From Prevotella sp. (lineage in GTDB: Bacteria > Bacteroidota > Bacteroidia > Bacteroidales > Bacteroidaceae): a DNA stretch of 64,000 nucleotides. This document shows, in pieces, positions 44,780 through 52,155 of the stretch (its first letter is position 1; every line of letters begins with the position of its first letter). The DNA lies in contig JAFYYV010000028.1 of assembly GCA_017557405.1 (NCBI GenBank), positions 248,001-312,000 of the forward strand, read 5' to 3'. Both the position numbers and the translations under genes were made by a program. Below the pieces are notes generated by a model. It saw nothing but the letters and a program-made list of their open reading frames with translations, did no database searches and had not been told where the DNA came from.

Positions 44780-45733
44780 ATGATGAACATAGTCGTATTA
44801 GATGGATATGGTGCCAACCCTGGCGATTTGTCATGGGATGGTCTGCAAGAATTTGGAAACCTGACAGTCTATCCACGCACCTCACGTGAGGAGACCATTG
44901 AGCGTGCCAAGGATGCAGAGATAGTATTCACCAACAAGGTGGTGCTTGATGCTGAGATTCTGGCTGCTCTTCCTCGATTGAAATATGTGGGAGTGTTGGC
45001 CACAGGATATAATGTGGTGGATGTGGAAGCTGCCCATCGAAAAGGAATCATTGTTACCAACATACCAGCTTATAGCACCGATAGTGTGGCTCAGACCACC
45101 TTTGCTTTGTTGTTTACCATCACCAACCGAGTAGAGCATTATGCCCAACAGAACAGGAATGGACGATGGAGTGGAAGCCCTGACTTCTGCTATTGGGACA
45201 CGCCCCTCAATGAGGTGGCAGGGAAGACCATTGGTATTGTGGGATTAGGACATATTGGTATGCGTGTAGCCACCATTGCCCGACAGTTTGGAATGGATGT
45301 GTTTGCACTCACTAGTAAGAACTCAGCCGACCTTCCTGAAGGCATTCAGAAGACCACTCTCGAGGGATTGTTGGCTGTGAGTGACATCCTCACTCTCCAT
45401 TGCCCACTGACAGACTCCACCCGTGAGATGATCAACAAGGAGACGTTGGCTAAGATGAAACCAGGAGCCATCCTCATCAATACAGGACGTGGTCCATTGG
45501 TCAATGAACAGGATGTAGCTGATGCTTTGGCTGATGGTCATCTTGCAGCTTATGGAGCAGATGTGATGTGCAGTGAACCACCTCAAGCTGATAATCCATT
45601 GTTGATGCACCCCAATGCTTTCATCACTCCTCATGTGGCATGGGCTACCAAAGAGGCTCGTGAACGTCTCATGGCCATTGCTGTAGCCAATGTGAAAGCA
45701 TTTGTGGAGGGACATCCGCAAAATGTAGTCTAA
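44780..45733 (+). CDS. D-2-hydroxyacid dehydrogenase (glycerate dehydrogenase-like)
   Basis: A 317-residue NAD-dependent dehydrogenase. The Rossmann fingerprint is GIVGLGHIGMRVA (about 150-162). Catalytic Arg is in LINTGRGPLV, the Glu region is VMCSEPPQADNP and the proton-donor His is in ITPHVAW. FATGYNVVDVEAA and NIPAYSTDSVAQT are typical of the hydroxypyruvate/glycerate dehydrogenase subgroup, so it may interconvert hydroxypyruvate and D-glycerate. Other 2-oxo acids cannot be excluded. Two adjacent ATGs open the frame. The stop codon is directly followed by a C/G-rich repeat. Confidence 0.92.
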   Translation: MMNIVVLDGYGANPGDLSWDGLQEFGNLTVYPRTSREETIERAKDAEIVFTNKVVLDAEILAALPRLKYVGVLATGYNVVDVEAAHRKGIIVTNIPAYSTDSVAQTTFALLFTITNRVEHYAQQNRNGRWSGSPDFCYWDTPLNEVAGKTIGIVGLGHIGMRVATIARQFGMDVFALTSKNSADLPEGIQKTTLEGLLAVSDILTLHCPLTDSTREMINKETLAKMKPGAILINTGRGPLVNEQDVADALADGHLAAYGADVMCSEPPQADNPLLMHPNAFITPHVAWATKEARERLMAIAVANVKAFVEGHPQNVV

Positions 45734-45766
45734 AGCCCCCTCCATCTCTCTCGACTAGGGGAGGGA
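45733..45766. repeat. C/G-rich hairpin repeat G5
   Basis: AGCCCCCTCC-ATCTCTCTCGACTA-GGGGAGGGA starts at the last base of the dehydrogenase stop codon. Confidence 0.75.
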
Positions 45767-45773
45767 ATCAATT

Positions 45774-45881
45774 TCAATTATCAATTATCAATTCTTTTAG
45801 TCGCTTTGCTTGGTAAAAGCGATTATAAAAAACGATTAGTGAATTCTTAATTGTTAATTGTCAATTGTCAATTGTGAATTA
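45774..45881. repeat. Inverted heptamer arrays flanking a short core
   Basis: Left array is TCAATTA units (45774-45793). Right array is TTAATTG twice, TCAATTG twice and TGAATTA (45847-45881), roughly the inverse. The stop codon of the TRIC-like gene (45879-45881) is in the last unit. Confidence 0.85.
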
Positions 45882-46496
45882 TCCCTCCTCTTCTCCATGT
45901 AGCTTTGGCAAAGAAATGTGGTAGCGCATTGCCAACAATCTCACCAGACAAATGAACACGAAGGTGATGAAGGATACCCATCCTGGATGGACATCCGTAG
46001 CCATGAGTAACCAATAGAGTAATCCACCAGCAATGCTAGCCATGGCATAGATTTCTTTCTGGAAAATCAGAGGTTCCTTGTTCAGCAGGATGTCACGGAT
46101 GACACCACCTGCAGAACCAGTGATGCAACCCATGATGATGGCCACCCAAATGGCATGACCACAATCGAGTGTCTTCTGAAGTCCAGCTATGGTGAAGAGG
46201 GCAAGTCCCAATGTGTCGAATACAAACCATGCATTGTCCAACCGTTTCAAGGAACGGGCAAAGACAATGACAAACACTTGTGCCATGGCGGTGCAAATGA
46301 GATAGAAGGGGGAGGTCATCCAGAAGGGTGTGACTCCCAGCATCACATCACGAATGGTACCACCTCCAATAGCCACCACCACACCACACACAAATCCACC
46401 AAACCAATCGAAATGCTTGGCTGCAGCATGACGGATTCCTGAGATGGCAAAGGCAAATGTGCCAAGAAACTCTATGATTGTTAGAACGGTTTCCAA
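45879..46496 (-). CDS. TRIC/UPF0126-family membrane channel
   Basis: A 205-residue membrane protein with about seven hydrophobic helices in an inverted-like duplicate of three helices each. The two family signatures GGGTIRDV (about 45-52) and GGVIRDI (about 130-136) are present. Bacterial members (YicG-like) form trimeric potassium-permeable channels related to eukaryotic TRIC; the physiological role is little known, and glycine transport has been suggested for some. No clear operon partner. The last residues (GEEEG) and stop come from the heptamer repeat. Confidence 0.9.
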   Translation of the reverse strand: METVLTIIEFLGTFAFAISGIRHAAAKHFDWFGGFVCGVVVAIGGGTIRDVMLGVTPFWMTSPFYLICTAMAQVFVIVFARSLKRLDNAWFVFDTLGLALFTIAGLQKTLDCGHAIWVAIIMGCITGSAGGVIRDILLNKEPLIFQKEIYAMASIAGGLLYWLLMATDVHPGWVSFITFVFICLVRLLAMRYHISLPKLHGEEEG

Positions 46497-46513
46497 GGGG
46501 AATAATTATTTAG

Positions 46514-46568
46514 CATTGAACATTGAACATTGAGCATTGAACATAGATTATTGAGCATTGAACATTTT
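46514..46568. repeat. CATTGAA heptamer array
   Basis: Seven units in 7-base register: CATTGAA, CATTGAA, CATTGAG, CATTGAA, CATAGAT, TATTGAG, CATTGAA. It lies 18 bases upstream of the TRIC-like start codon and next to hairpin repeat G6. Confidence 0.88.
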
Positions 46569-46572
46569 TCTT

Positions 46573-46610
46573 TCTCCCCTCACCCTTTTGGGGGAGGTCG
46601 GGAGGGGCTT
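46573..46610. repeat. C/G-rich hairpin repeat G6
   Basis: In minus orientation AGCCCCTCCC-GACCTCCCCC-AAAAGGG-TGAGGGGAG, starting within 3 bases of the DUF4861 stop codon (46611-46613). Confidence 0.7.
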
Positions 46611-47831
46611 TTAATTTTCAATCTTCACATTGACTGGCTGTTCCAGATCCCTTTTCCACAGTTTCAGGTAGTCGAACCAATCATCTTTGTTGTGGTAGCC
46701 AAAATCCTCATTGTCGCTACCAAATGTAATGCTATAGTGATATTGGTTGCCCCTGATAGCCACTTCATATCCATAGTTGTCGGTGTTGGCCTCCAACTCC
46801 TGCACAAGACTTGCACGAGGGATGCAGATGCCCAATCCCACAGTCTCACGTTTGTGTCCTACAGAGTCTTTTGCTGACACAGGCCAGTCGGTACCCCAGC
46901 AACCACGAAGTCCCTTCTTGTCAGAGTATTCGGTGGAGTTCTTCACATTGATGATGCCCGTTGCAAAACGCAGGTCAGCCACAGGACGAGAGAACATCAC
47001 ATCCACCTTGCAATCACGTCGTCCAGCATAGAGGGTGTAGCGGGTGGTCATGTCCACAGGTTGTGCATCGGGAGATTGCTTCCATTGCTTGTCAATCATC
47101 TCCACAATGGTGCGCAGAGGACCTCTTGAAACAATACGTTGTCCACGTTGCTCCACATCCTTGATCATGGTTGGTTTTGTGCCATCAAAACCTCTCAGGG
47201 TGCCCAGACCAAGAGTCTCGCCCACCCATAGCACATCATCACCAAATCCACTGTCCTTCTGAGCCTGGTCAGGATAGAACTGTGTCTGTTTGATTTCCAG
47301 TCCACGGTGGTATTTTCCATAGATGTCCACAGTCTGACGATGGTCAAAATACACACGGTAGGCCACCATGTCATTCTCAAAGGCAGGACCATGATGGTGC
47401 AGTTGGTTGTAAGGGTTCACATCGCGGTCCACCATCAGGCTCGAGATGTAGATGTCCTGCTTGTTCTCCTCCTTGATTTTCTTGTTCGAGAGCATCATCT
47501 CCACATACACCTGAGGCTTGTATTCACGTGGCTTCCCCTCGTTTGAGAAGGTCACGTTGAAAGTCTTGGTCTCCTTCTTGTCCAGATTGGTCAGGAAGCA
47601 GAGCTCATCATATTGCCCATCACTGTTGAGGTCGTCCAACTGACAGGGAATCTCCTTGCCATCATCCTTCACAAGGGCAGAAGCCACAGGACCATACTGG
47701 TCGATCATGATGACCACAGGCACACTGGTGCGTTGGAAACTAGCATTGTTCGTTACCCTCACATTGATGGTCTGCTGGGCGAGGGTAGAGCCACACACCA
47801 TGCAGAATATCGATAGAAAAAGTTGTCTCAT
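46611..47831 (-). CDS. Secreted DUF4861-family protein
   Basis: A 406-residue secreted protein with signal peptide (about 1-20, STLAQQ). It belongs to the DUF4861 family: an N-terminal immunoglobulin-like part (VRVTNNASFQRTSVPVVI), then a galactose-mutarotase-like beta sandwich with FENDMVAYRVYFDHRQTVDIYGK and the YHRGLEIKQTQFYPDQ region. Members lie in carbohydrate loci and have no settled activity. A second member is coded at 54460; both share the pattern W/FEND-AYR-YGP or YFD. The start at 47831 is one base after the GldB stop, so translation is probably coupled. A longer frame to 47915 overlaps gldB and is unlikely. Confidence 0.83.
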   Translation of the reverse strand: MRQLFLSIFCMVCGSTLAQQTINVRVTNNASFQRTSVPVVIMIDQYGPVASALVKDDGKEIPCQLDDLNSDGQYDELCFLTNLDKKETKTFNVTFSNEGKPREYKPQVYVEMMLSNKKIKEENKQDIYISSLMVDRDVNPYNQLHHHGPAFENDMVAYRVYFDHRQTVDIYGKYHRGLEIKQTQFYPDQAQKDSGFGDDVLWVGETLGLGTLRGFDGTKPTMIKDVEQRGQRIVSRGPLRTIVEMIDKQWKQSPDAQPVDMTTRYTLYAGRRDCKVDVMFSRPVADLRFATGIINVKNSTEYSDKKGLRGCWGTDWPVSAKDSVGHKRETVGLGICIPRASLVQELEANTDNYGYEVAIRGNQYHYSITFGSDNEDFGYHNKDDWFDYLKLWKRDLEQPVNVKIEN

Positions 47832-47832
47832 A

Positions 47833-48648
47833 TTATTTTTTGAACAGGCTGTAGTCATTGTTTTGCAGCAGGGCATCCACCGAGAATTTGGGATGATGGT
47901 ACATATAATGCTCAATGGTCTTCACGTATTGTGAATTGAAGAACTGGCGTCCCAACACCTTGTTCACTGTCCACATCACCTTAGCCATGTGCAGGTCCTT
48001 CTCCTCCTGTGAGCGAGAGTCAAAATTGGGCATGGGATAGACACTCAGCAGATAGAACACCAGACAGTCGGGCACAATGTTAGCCCTGGTCATTGACTTG
48101 CGTTGGTTGGCAGGATAATACTTCAGGTAGGCAGGATAGTCCTTCCCCAGATATTTGTCGAGCGAGATGCCAATCATCTTGTCACCAATCACCACACTCT
48201 GTGCCAAAGCCCCAATCTGTGCATAGATCACAGGCACCTCAATGTCGGGTAACAAGGTGGAGAGACGCTCAAAAGCCATACTGAACTCATGGTTCAGGTC
48301 ATCCACATTGGCATACTGCAACTCAGCATCCGAGATGATGGTCTGCAACAAAGTGTCTTGGTAGAAATTCAGGAACTTGGTATTGATTTCAGGGTCGTTC
48401 ACATCCCCCAGTCTCAGCATGTCCTCAATCAGGGTGCGTGTTTCCATGGGGTAGCCAGTGTTCATCTGTTGGAGGGCTGAGAAATCACCAGTAGTGAGAT
48501 AACGACTCTGCAACCTGTCATAACGTTGCACCTCCACATGCATCGCCTGATCAGCATCCTCGTTGGGCTTGAGTTTGAACTCACAAGCCACACAAAGAAT
48601 CATCATCCCAAATAATAGCGAATATATCTTTTTCACCTGCTTCAACAC
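47833..48648 (-). CDS. GldB-like lipoprotein
   Basis: A 271-residue lipoprotein (signal ILCVAC, Cys22). It matches the GldB family, first described as essential for gliding in Flavobacterium; non-gliding Bacteroidales also have it, with unknown role, probably in the envelope. Family features visible are the EVQRYDR start after the lipobox, DFNxAF-like NHEFSMAFERL, and the DCLVFYL to MPNFDSRSQEEKDLHMAKVMW region. It overlaps in regulation with the downstream DUF4861 gene (1-base gap). Confidence 0.82.
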   Translation of the reverse strand: MLKQVKKIYSLLFGMMILCVACEFKLKPNEDADQAMHVEVQRYDRLQSRYLTTGDFSALQQMNTGYPMETRTLIEDMLRLGDVNDPEINTKFLNFYQDTLLQTIISDAELQYANVDDLNHEFSMAFERLSTLLPDIEVPVIYAQIGALAQSVVIGDKMIGISLDKYLGKDYPAYLKYYPANQRKSMTRANIVPDCLVFYLLSVYPMPNFDSRSQEEKDLHMAKVMWTVNKVLGRQFFNSQYVKTIEHYMYHHPKFSVDALLQNNDYSLFKK

Positions 48649-48827
48649 ACCCTTTTGCTGCTTGAAATGTTGAAATTGAGTAAATAATATTTAAATATCA
48701 CGGCAAAAGTACAAAAAAATATTATAAAATAAAAATTTTAAGATAAAAAAATTAAATAAAATCGACATTTTGGCCAAATTAACTTTATTTTTATGAAAAA
48801 TGAACAAGAAAATTAAAGATGTTGCTC
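48649..48827. other. AT-rich divergent or upstream region
   Basis: Very A/T-rich DNA between gldB and repeat F2 with no gene. A CAAAAGTA-like segment (about 48705-48712) may be a -7 box on the minus strand for gldB, reading TACTTTTG... only approximately. Confidence 0.35.
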
Positions 48828-48909
48828 TCACATGTGGCATGTAAGGCCCTTAGGTGATACAAGAAAGCGCCTCAGATGTATCACCTGAGACGCTTAGATG
48901 TGGCATGTG
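48828..48909 (+). repeat. 81-bp dispersed repeat, copy F2
   Basis: Inverted copy of 1353-1433, differing at about 6 of 81 positions. Hairpin arms CTTAGGTGATAC (48850-48861) and GTATCACCTGAG; outer direct repeats ATGTGGCATG. It lies 20 bases after the HU-like gene's stop codon. Confidence 0.85.
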
Positions 48910-48929
48910 GCAACACCAGAGAGAAGCTT

Positions 48930-49379
48930 TTACGGATTTGGATTATCCTCTTCCTGCTTCTTGCCATTCATGATTTCCTCAATATTACGCACAGAGACAT
49001 CATTGAGGAACTTGCGGATTCTGTGTCCTTCTTTGGTCACCTTCCACTCAGGGCAGAAGTTCAGACGAGAGCCCACAATGTTCTTAGAGGCAGAGAAGTC
49101 CTCCTTGCGAAGTGAACCTTTGGTCTTGAGTCCAATCTTGAACGAACCAAAACCATTCAACACCACACGTTCTGAGGCATTGAGGTGACGGTTCATCACA
49201 TTGATCAACTCAATCAGCACAGCCGAAACATCAGAGTACTTGACTGAAACATTCTCCTCGATCTCATGTGCCATTTCCTCCAGTTCCACAGCCTGGGTGT
49301 GGATGGCACGTGCGAAGAACTGTCCACTGGTCAGGGAGTTCTCGCGATTGTCTTGATAAACTTTGTACAAAATAGCCAT
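48930..49379 (-). CDS. HU-like DNA-binding protein (Bacteroidales type)
   Basis: A 149-residue histone-like protein. The middle has the HU/IHF arrangement: helical SDVSAVLIELINVMNRHL followed by the beta-arm start RVVLNGFGSFKIGLKTKGS and the arm region up to about residue 115. The C-terminal 30 residues are an added charged tail ending EEDNPNP. Bacteroidales genomes carry many copies of this expanded HU type. It probably bends or coats DNA. A TAACTTTG box on the minus strand (49520-49527) gives a leader of about 130 bases. Confidence 0.85.
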   Translation of the reverse strand: MAILYKVYQDNRENSLTSGQFFARAIHTQAVELEEMAHEIEENVSVKYSDVSAVLIELINVMNRHLNASERVVLNGFGSFKIGLKTKGSLRKEDFSASKNIVGSRLNFCPEWKVTKEGHRIRKFLNDVSVRNIEEIMNGKKQEEDNPNP

Positions 49380-49602
49380 TGCTTTAATTTTTTGAGTGAA
49401 TAATTTAATTTTAGTAATCTCTATGAGTGAGGGAGAGTAGGAATTAGGAGTTCAGACATCAACCTGTGCGCTTGGTAGATAATCCATTTACCATCATCTT
49501 TTATCCCTTTTCTCAACTACAAAGTTACAAAATAAATTCCATATATGCAAGTATTTATGCAATTATTTTTAAAGCATTACTTTAAGTTTGATTGGCACAA
49601 GC

Positions 49603-49815
49603 AATCTTACATCTGACAGTCTTACAGTTAGATTTTGCACCCTATAGAGTGGTTAGAATTGAGGGAATTAATAAGTAAGAGATTAGAATAGATTTATTAT
49701 TGAATGAGTAATTATTATTTTTTTTATTATCTACTTATTTTTAATACTATTAGAAACCCATCACTATGTCTGTACAGGTGTTATTTTTAACTGTCAGACT
49801 GTAAGGTGTAAGATT
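49603..49815. repeat. Inverted heptamer repeat E beside the RAYT-like gene
   Basis: Arms 49603-49629 and 49789-49815 are reverse complements at 24 of 27 positions. Units are TCTTACA, TCTGACA and GTCTTACA, close to those of element A. The core is AT-rich. The right arm ends 38 bases before the promoter box of the transposase-like gene. The rest of 49380-49602 has no gene. Confidence 0.85.
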
Positions 49816-49853
49816 TTTAACCAACAATTCCTGATTATGTCGCAAAAATATAA

Positions 49854-49861
49854 TATCTTTG
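49854..49861 (+). promoter_or_regulatory. -7 box of the RAYT-like gene
   Basis: TATCTTTG, 18 bases upstream of the ATG at 49880; the -33 box is not clear. Confidence 0.5.
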
Positions 49862-49879
49862 CAGAAACAATCACTCATC

Positions 49880-50914
49880 ATGAAACGCGAAGTCTACGAG
49901 AGCCAGAAAGCCTTTGCAGGCGATAAGAAACCATCGATGCAGCGCCGCTGTGTAGGTCATGACTACACGGAGCGCCAGATGTATATGGTGACGATGGTGA
50001 CAGAAGGTCGGCTCCCGCTATTCGGAACGGTGGTAGGACGCAGCGATGCTCCCGAGGGGAGTGGTGATACACCGAGGACAGAGCTCAGCGAGCTTGGGCA
50101 GCGCGTGGAACGCGAGTGGTGGGGCATTCCTTCTTATTATCCACAGGTGGAGATTCTTGCTCTACAGATGATGCCCGACCACCTGCATGGTATTCTTTTT
50201 GTGAAGGAGAAGATGGAGAAGGATTTAAGCCGCATTGTCCGTGGTTTCAAAACGGGCTGCAACCGCGCATATCGGGAGCTATTCCCTTCAGTTCAGTCTG
50301 TTGTGACTCAGTCGCAACAAACAGGACAGCGACAAACGGAACAAAACGACTGCACCCACGGCCTACTCTTTGCTCGAGGTTACAACGACAAACTGCTTCT
50401 ACGCCAAGGGCAGCTCGAGCGCTGGATGGAATACCTGCGTGACAACCCTCGCCGCCTCTTGATGAAGCGCGAGCACCCTGATCTCTTCCGTGTACAGCGA
50501 GGATTGACAGTAGGAGGCCAACAGTTCTCAGCCATCGGCAACCGCTTCCTCCTCGACCGCCCCGTGCGGCTTCAGGTGCAGTGCTCCCGACACCTCACCG
50601 ACGAGGAGATAGCCGAGAAGCAGGCGTGGTGGCTCTCGCAAGCCCGTCAGGGTGCCGTGTTGGTCTCGCCCAGCATCTCGAAAGGCGAAAAACAAGTGAT
50701 GCGAGCCGCCTTCAACGAGGGGCTTCCGCTCATCATCCTTCAAGAGAACGGTTTCACGGACTTGGCCAAGCCCGGAGGCAAACGCATGGAAGCCTGCCAA
50801 AGTGGTCAGCTCCTGCTGCTTGCGCCATGGGAGCACCATAATGAACGCCTCGCCATCCGCCGCGACCAGTGCCTATCGCTCAACGAAATGGCCAAAATGA
50901 TTTGTGAGAGGTGA
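49880..50914 (+). CDS. RAYT-like (REP-associated HUH/Y1) protein with C-terminal Rossmann-like domain
   Basis: A 344-residue protein. Residues 20-195 resemble Y1 transposases of the IS200/RAYT group: MYMVTMVTEGRLPLFG (first strand), QMMPDHLHGILFV with the metal-binding HLH at 101-103, then YNDKLLLRQGQLERWMEYLRDNPRR with candidate catalytic Tyr168 or Tyr185. Such RAYT proteins are single-copy, domesticated relatives of transposases that mobilise REP palindromes. Residues 228-344 form an extra domain not found in E. coli RAYT: QGAVLVSPSISKGEKQVM...GLPLIILQEN...LLLLAPWE recalls a DprA/SLOG Rossmann fold. The gene is more GC-rich than its surroundings and lies beside inverted repeat E, with no terminal repeats of an IS around it. 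Confidence 0.75.
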   Translation: MKREVYESQKAFAGDKKPSMQRRCVGHDYTERQMYMVTMVTEGRLPLFGTVVGRSDAPEGSGDTPRTELSELGQRVEREWWGIPSYYPQVEILALQMMPDHLHGILFVKEKMEKDLSRIVRGFKTGCNRAYRELFPSVQSVVTQSQQTGQRQTEQNDCTHGLLFARGYNDKLLLRQGQLERWMEYLRDNPRRLLMKREHPDLFRVQRGLTVGGQQFSAIGNRFLLDRPVRLQVQCSRHLTDEEIAEKQAWWLSQARQGAVLVSPSISKGEKQVMRAAFNEGLPLIILQENGFTDLAKPGGKRMEACQSGQLLLLAPWEHHNERLAIRRDQCLSLNEMAKMICER

Positions 50915-50967
50915 AAATGCACAATATGTTGAATTCCCTTTGCTGTATCAGAAAGGCATACGTCCCT

Positions 50968-51864
50968 TTAATTTCCTTCCCATTCTTTCATCCTATTTTT
51001 CAGTCGATTCGTGAACTCATAGTTTTTCAATCCCCACTGGGGAGCAATGAGGAGTTCAGGAGGTGACTGGCTGACAAAGCGCTCTAGAATCAGGTCCTTG
51101 CGGATGAGGTGCAAGTACTTGATGATGAGGTTGATATACTCATCGGGAGTGTAGAGATGAAAGGGGTGCTGCTGGTATTCCTTGGCTAGTTTTGTACCTC
51201 GGATGATCTGCAGCTGATGGAGCTTGAGGATGTCGAGAGGCAGGGATGAGATGATGGGAGCCTGACGGAGAATCTCAGCTTCATCTTCACCTGGCAACCC
51301 AAGGATGACATGTCCACAGGTGAGGATGCCTCGTGCATGGGTTCTCTCAATGGCATCACGACTGCACTCAAAAGTGTGACCACGGTTGATGCGTTGCAAG
51401 GTGAGGTTGTTGGCACTCTCAATGCCTATTTCCACAATGAGGAAGGTGCGGCTGTTGAGTTCCTGCAGATAGTCGAGTAGGGGTTCAGGAAGACAGTCAG
51501 GACGGGTACCAATGACCAATCCCACCACATCATCCACAGTGAGAGCCTCCTCAAAGAGCTGGCGAAGATGGGGGATGGGAGCATAGGTGTTGGAGTAGGC
51601 TTGGAAATAAGCCAGGTATTTCATGTCAGGATACTTGCGAGAGAAGAACTGCTTGCCCTCTTCCAACTGCTCGGTCACACTCTTGTGGCGGTCACAATAG
51701 ACAGGGTTGAAGGTGAGGTTGTTGCAGAAGGTGCACCCCTCAACACCCACGGAACCATCACGATTGGGGCATGTGAATCCAGCATCGACAGCAATCTTCT
51801 GCACCCTGAAAGGGAACTGCTGACGAATCCATGTGCCATAGTCAATGTAGAATTGGTCGTCCAT
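50968..51864 (-). CDS. TIGR01212-type radical SAM protein (YhcC-like)
   Basis: A 298-residue radical SAM protein. The cluster motif is in FTCPNRDGSVGVEGCTFCNN, with the unusual spacing Cys-x9-Cys-x2-Cys of the YhcC/TIGR01212 group. YFQAYSNTYAP, GTRPDCLP and EIGIESANNLTLQRINRGH are family segments; the last is a SAM-binding strand. The function of this family is not established, though a role in RNA or cofactor modification is suspected. A TACTTTTG box on the minus strand about 30 bases upstream is the likely promoter. Confidence 0.88.
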   Translation of the reverse strand: MDDQFYIDYGTWIRQQFPFRVQKIAVDAGFTCPNRDGSVGVEGCTFCNNLTFNPVYCDRHKSVTEQLEEGKQFFSRKYPDMKYLAYFQAYSNTYAPIPHLRQLFEEALTVDDVVGLVIGTRPDCLPEPLLDYLQELNSRTFLIVEIGIESANNLTLQRINRGHTFECSRDAIERTHARGILTCGHVILGLPGEDEAEILRQAPIISSLPLDILKLHQLQIIRGTKLAKEYQQHPFHLYTPDEYINLIIKYLHLIRKDLILERFVSQSPPELLIAPQWGLKNYEFTNRLKNRMKEWEGN

Positions 51865-51911
51865 TTATAATCTTTTAATCTTTCACAATTGCAAAAGTAC
51901 ATATTTTTCCG

Positions 51912-52127
51912 TAACTTTGCGCTAAAAGCGCGAAGTTACTTCATCTCGGCATAAAAAAGAAACAAGTTTCTTTTGTTCTGCTCTCGATTTTTCGTAACTT
52001 TGTCAATAAATAACGAAGTTACTTCATCTCGGCATATTTAGAGTCCCTTAATAAGGGACGGCTTTAATGCAGGGATTAAAAAAACAACAAGTTTCTTTTG
52101 TTCTGCTCTCGATTTTTCGTAACTTTG
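51912..52127 (+). promoter_or_regulatory. Duplicated promoter cassette (P2 and P3) before DPP IV
   Basis: Three TAACTTTG boxes (51912-51919, 51995-52002, 52120-52127). Those at 51995 and 52120 each have TTTG at the ideal 19-base distance (51972-51975 and 52097-52100) inside an identical direct repeat of about 41 bases. The first two boxes each form a hairpin with a downstream GAAGTTAC (51932-51939 and 52015-52022), followed by TTCATCTCGGCAT. P3 has an extra 45-base insert that carries a small hairpin (GTCCCTTAATAAGGGAC). The last box serves the peptidase gene. Confidence 0.8.
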
Positions 52128-52155
52128 CATTCTAATAAGACAAAACCAAAAACTT

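Noticed and set aside
1353-48909. Composite transposon bounded by the inverted 81-bp copies
   Set aside because: The interval carries essential housekeeping genes (thrS, infC, lpx genes) and no transposase inside; 47 kb is far too large.
49880-50914. A complete IS200/IS605 insertion sequence
   Set aside because: There is no TnpB, no typical left-end and right-end hairpins hugging the gene, and the protein is longer, with an extra domain; a RAYT-like single gene fits better.
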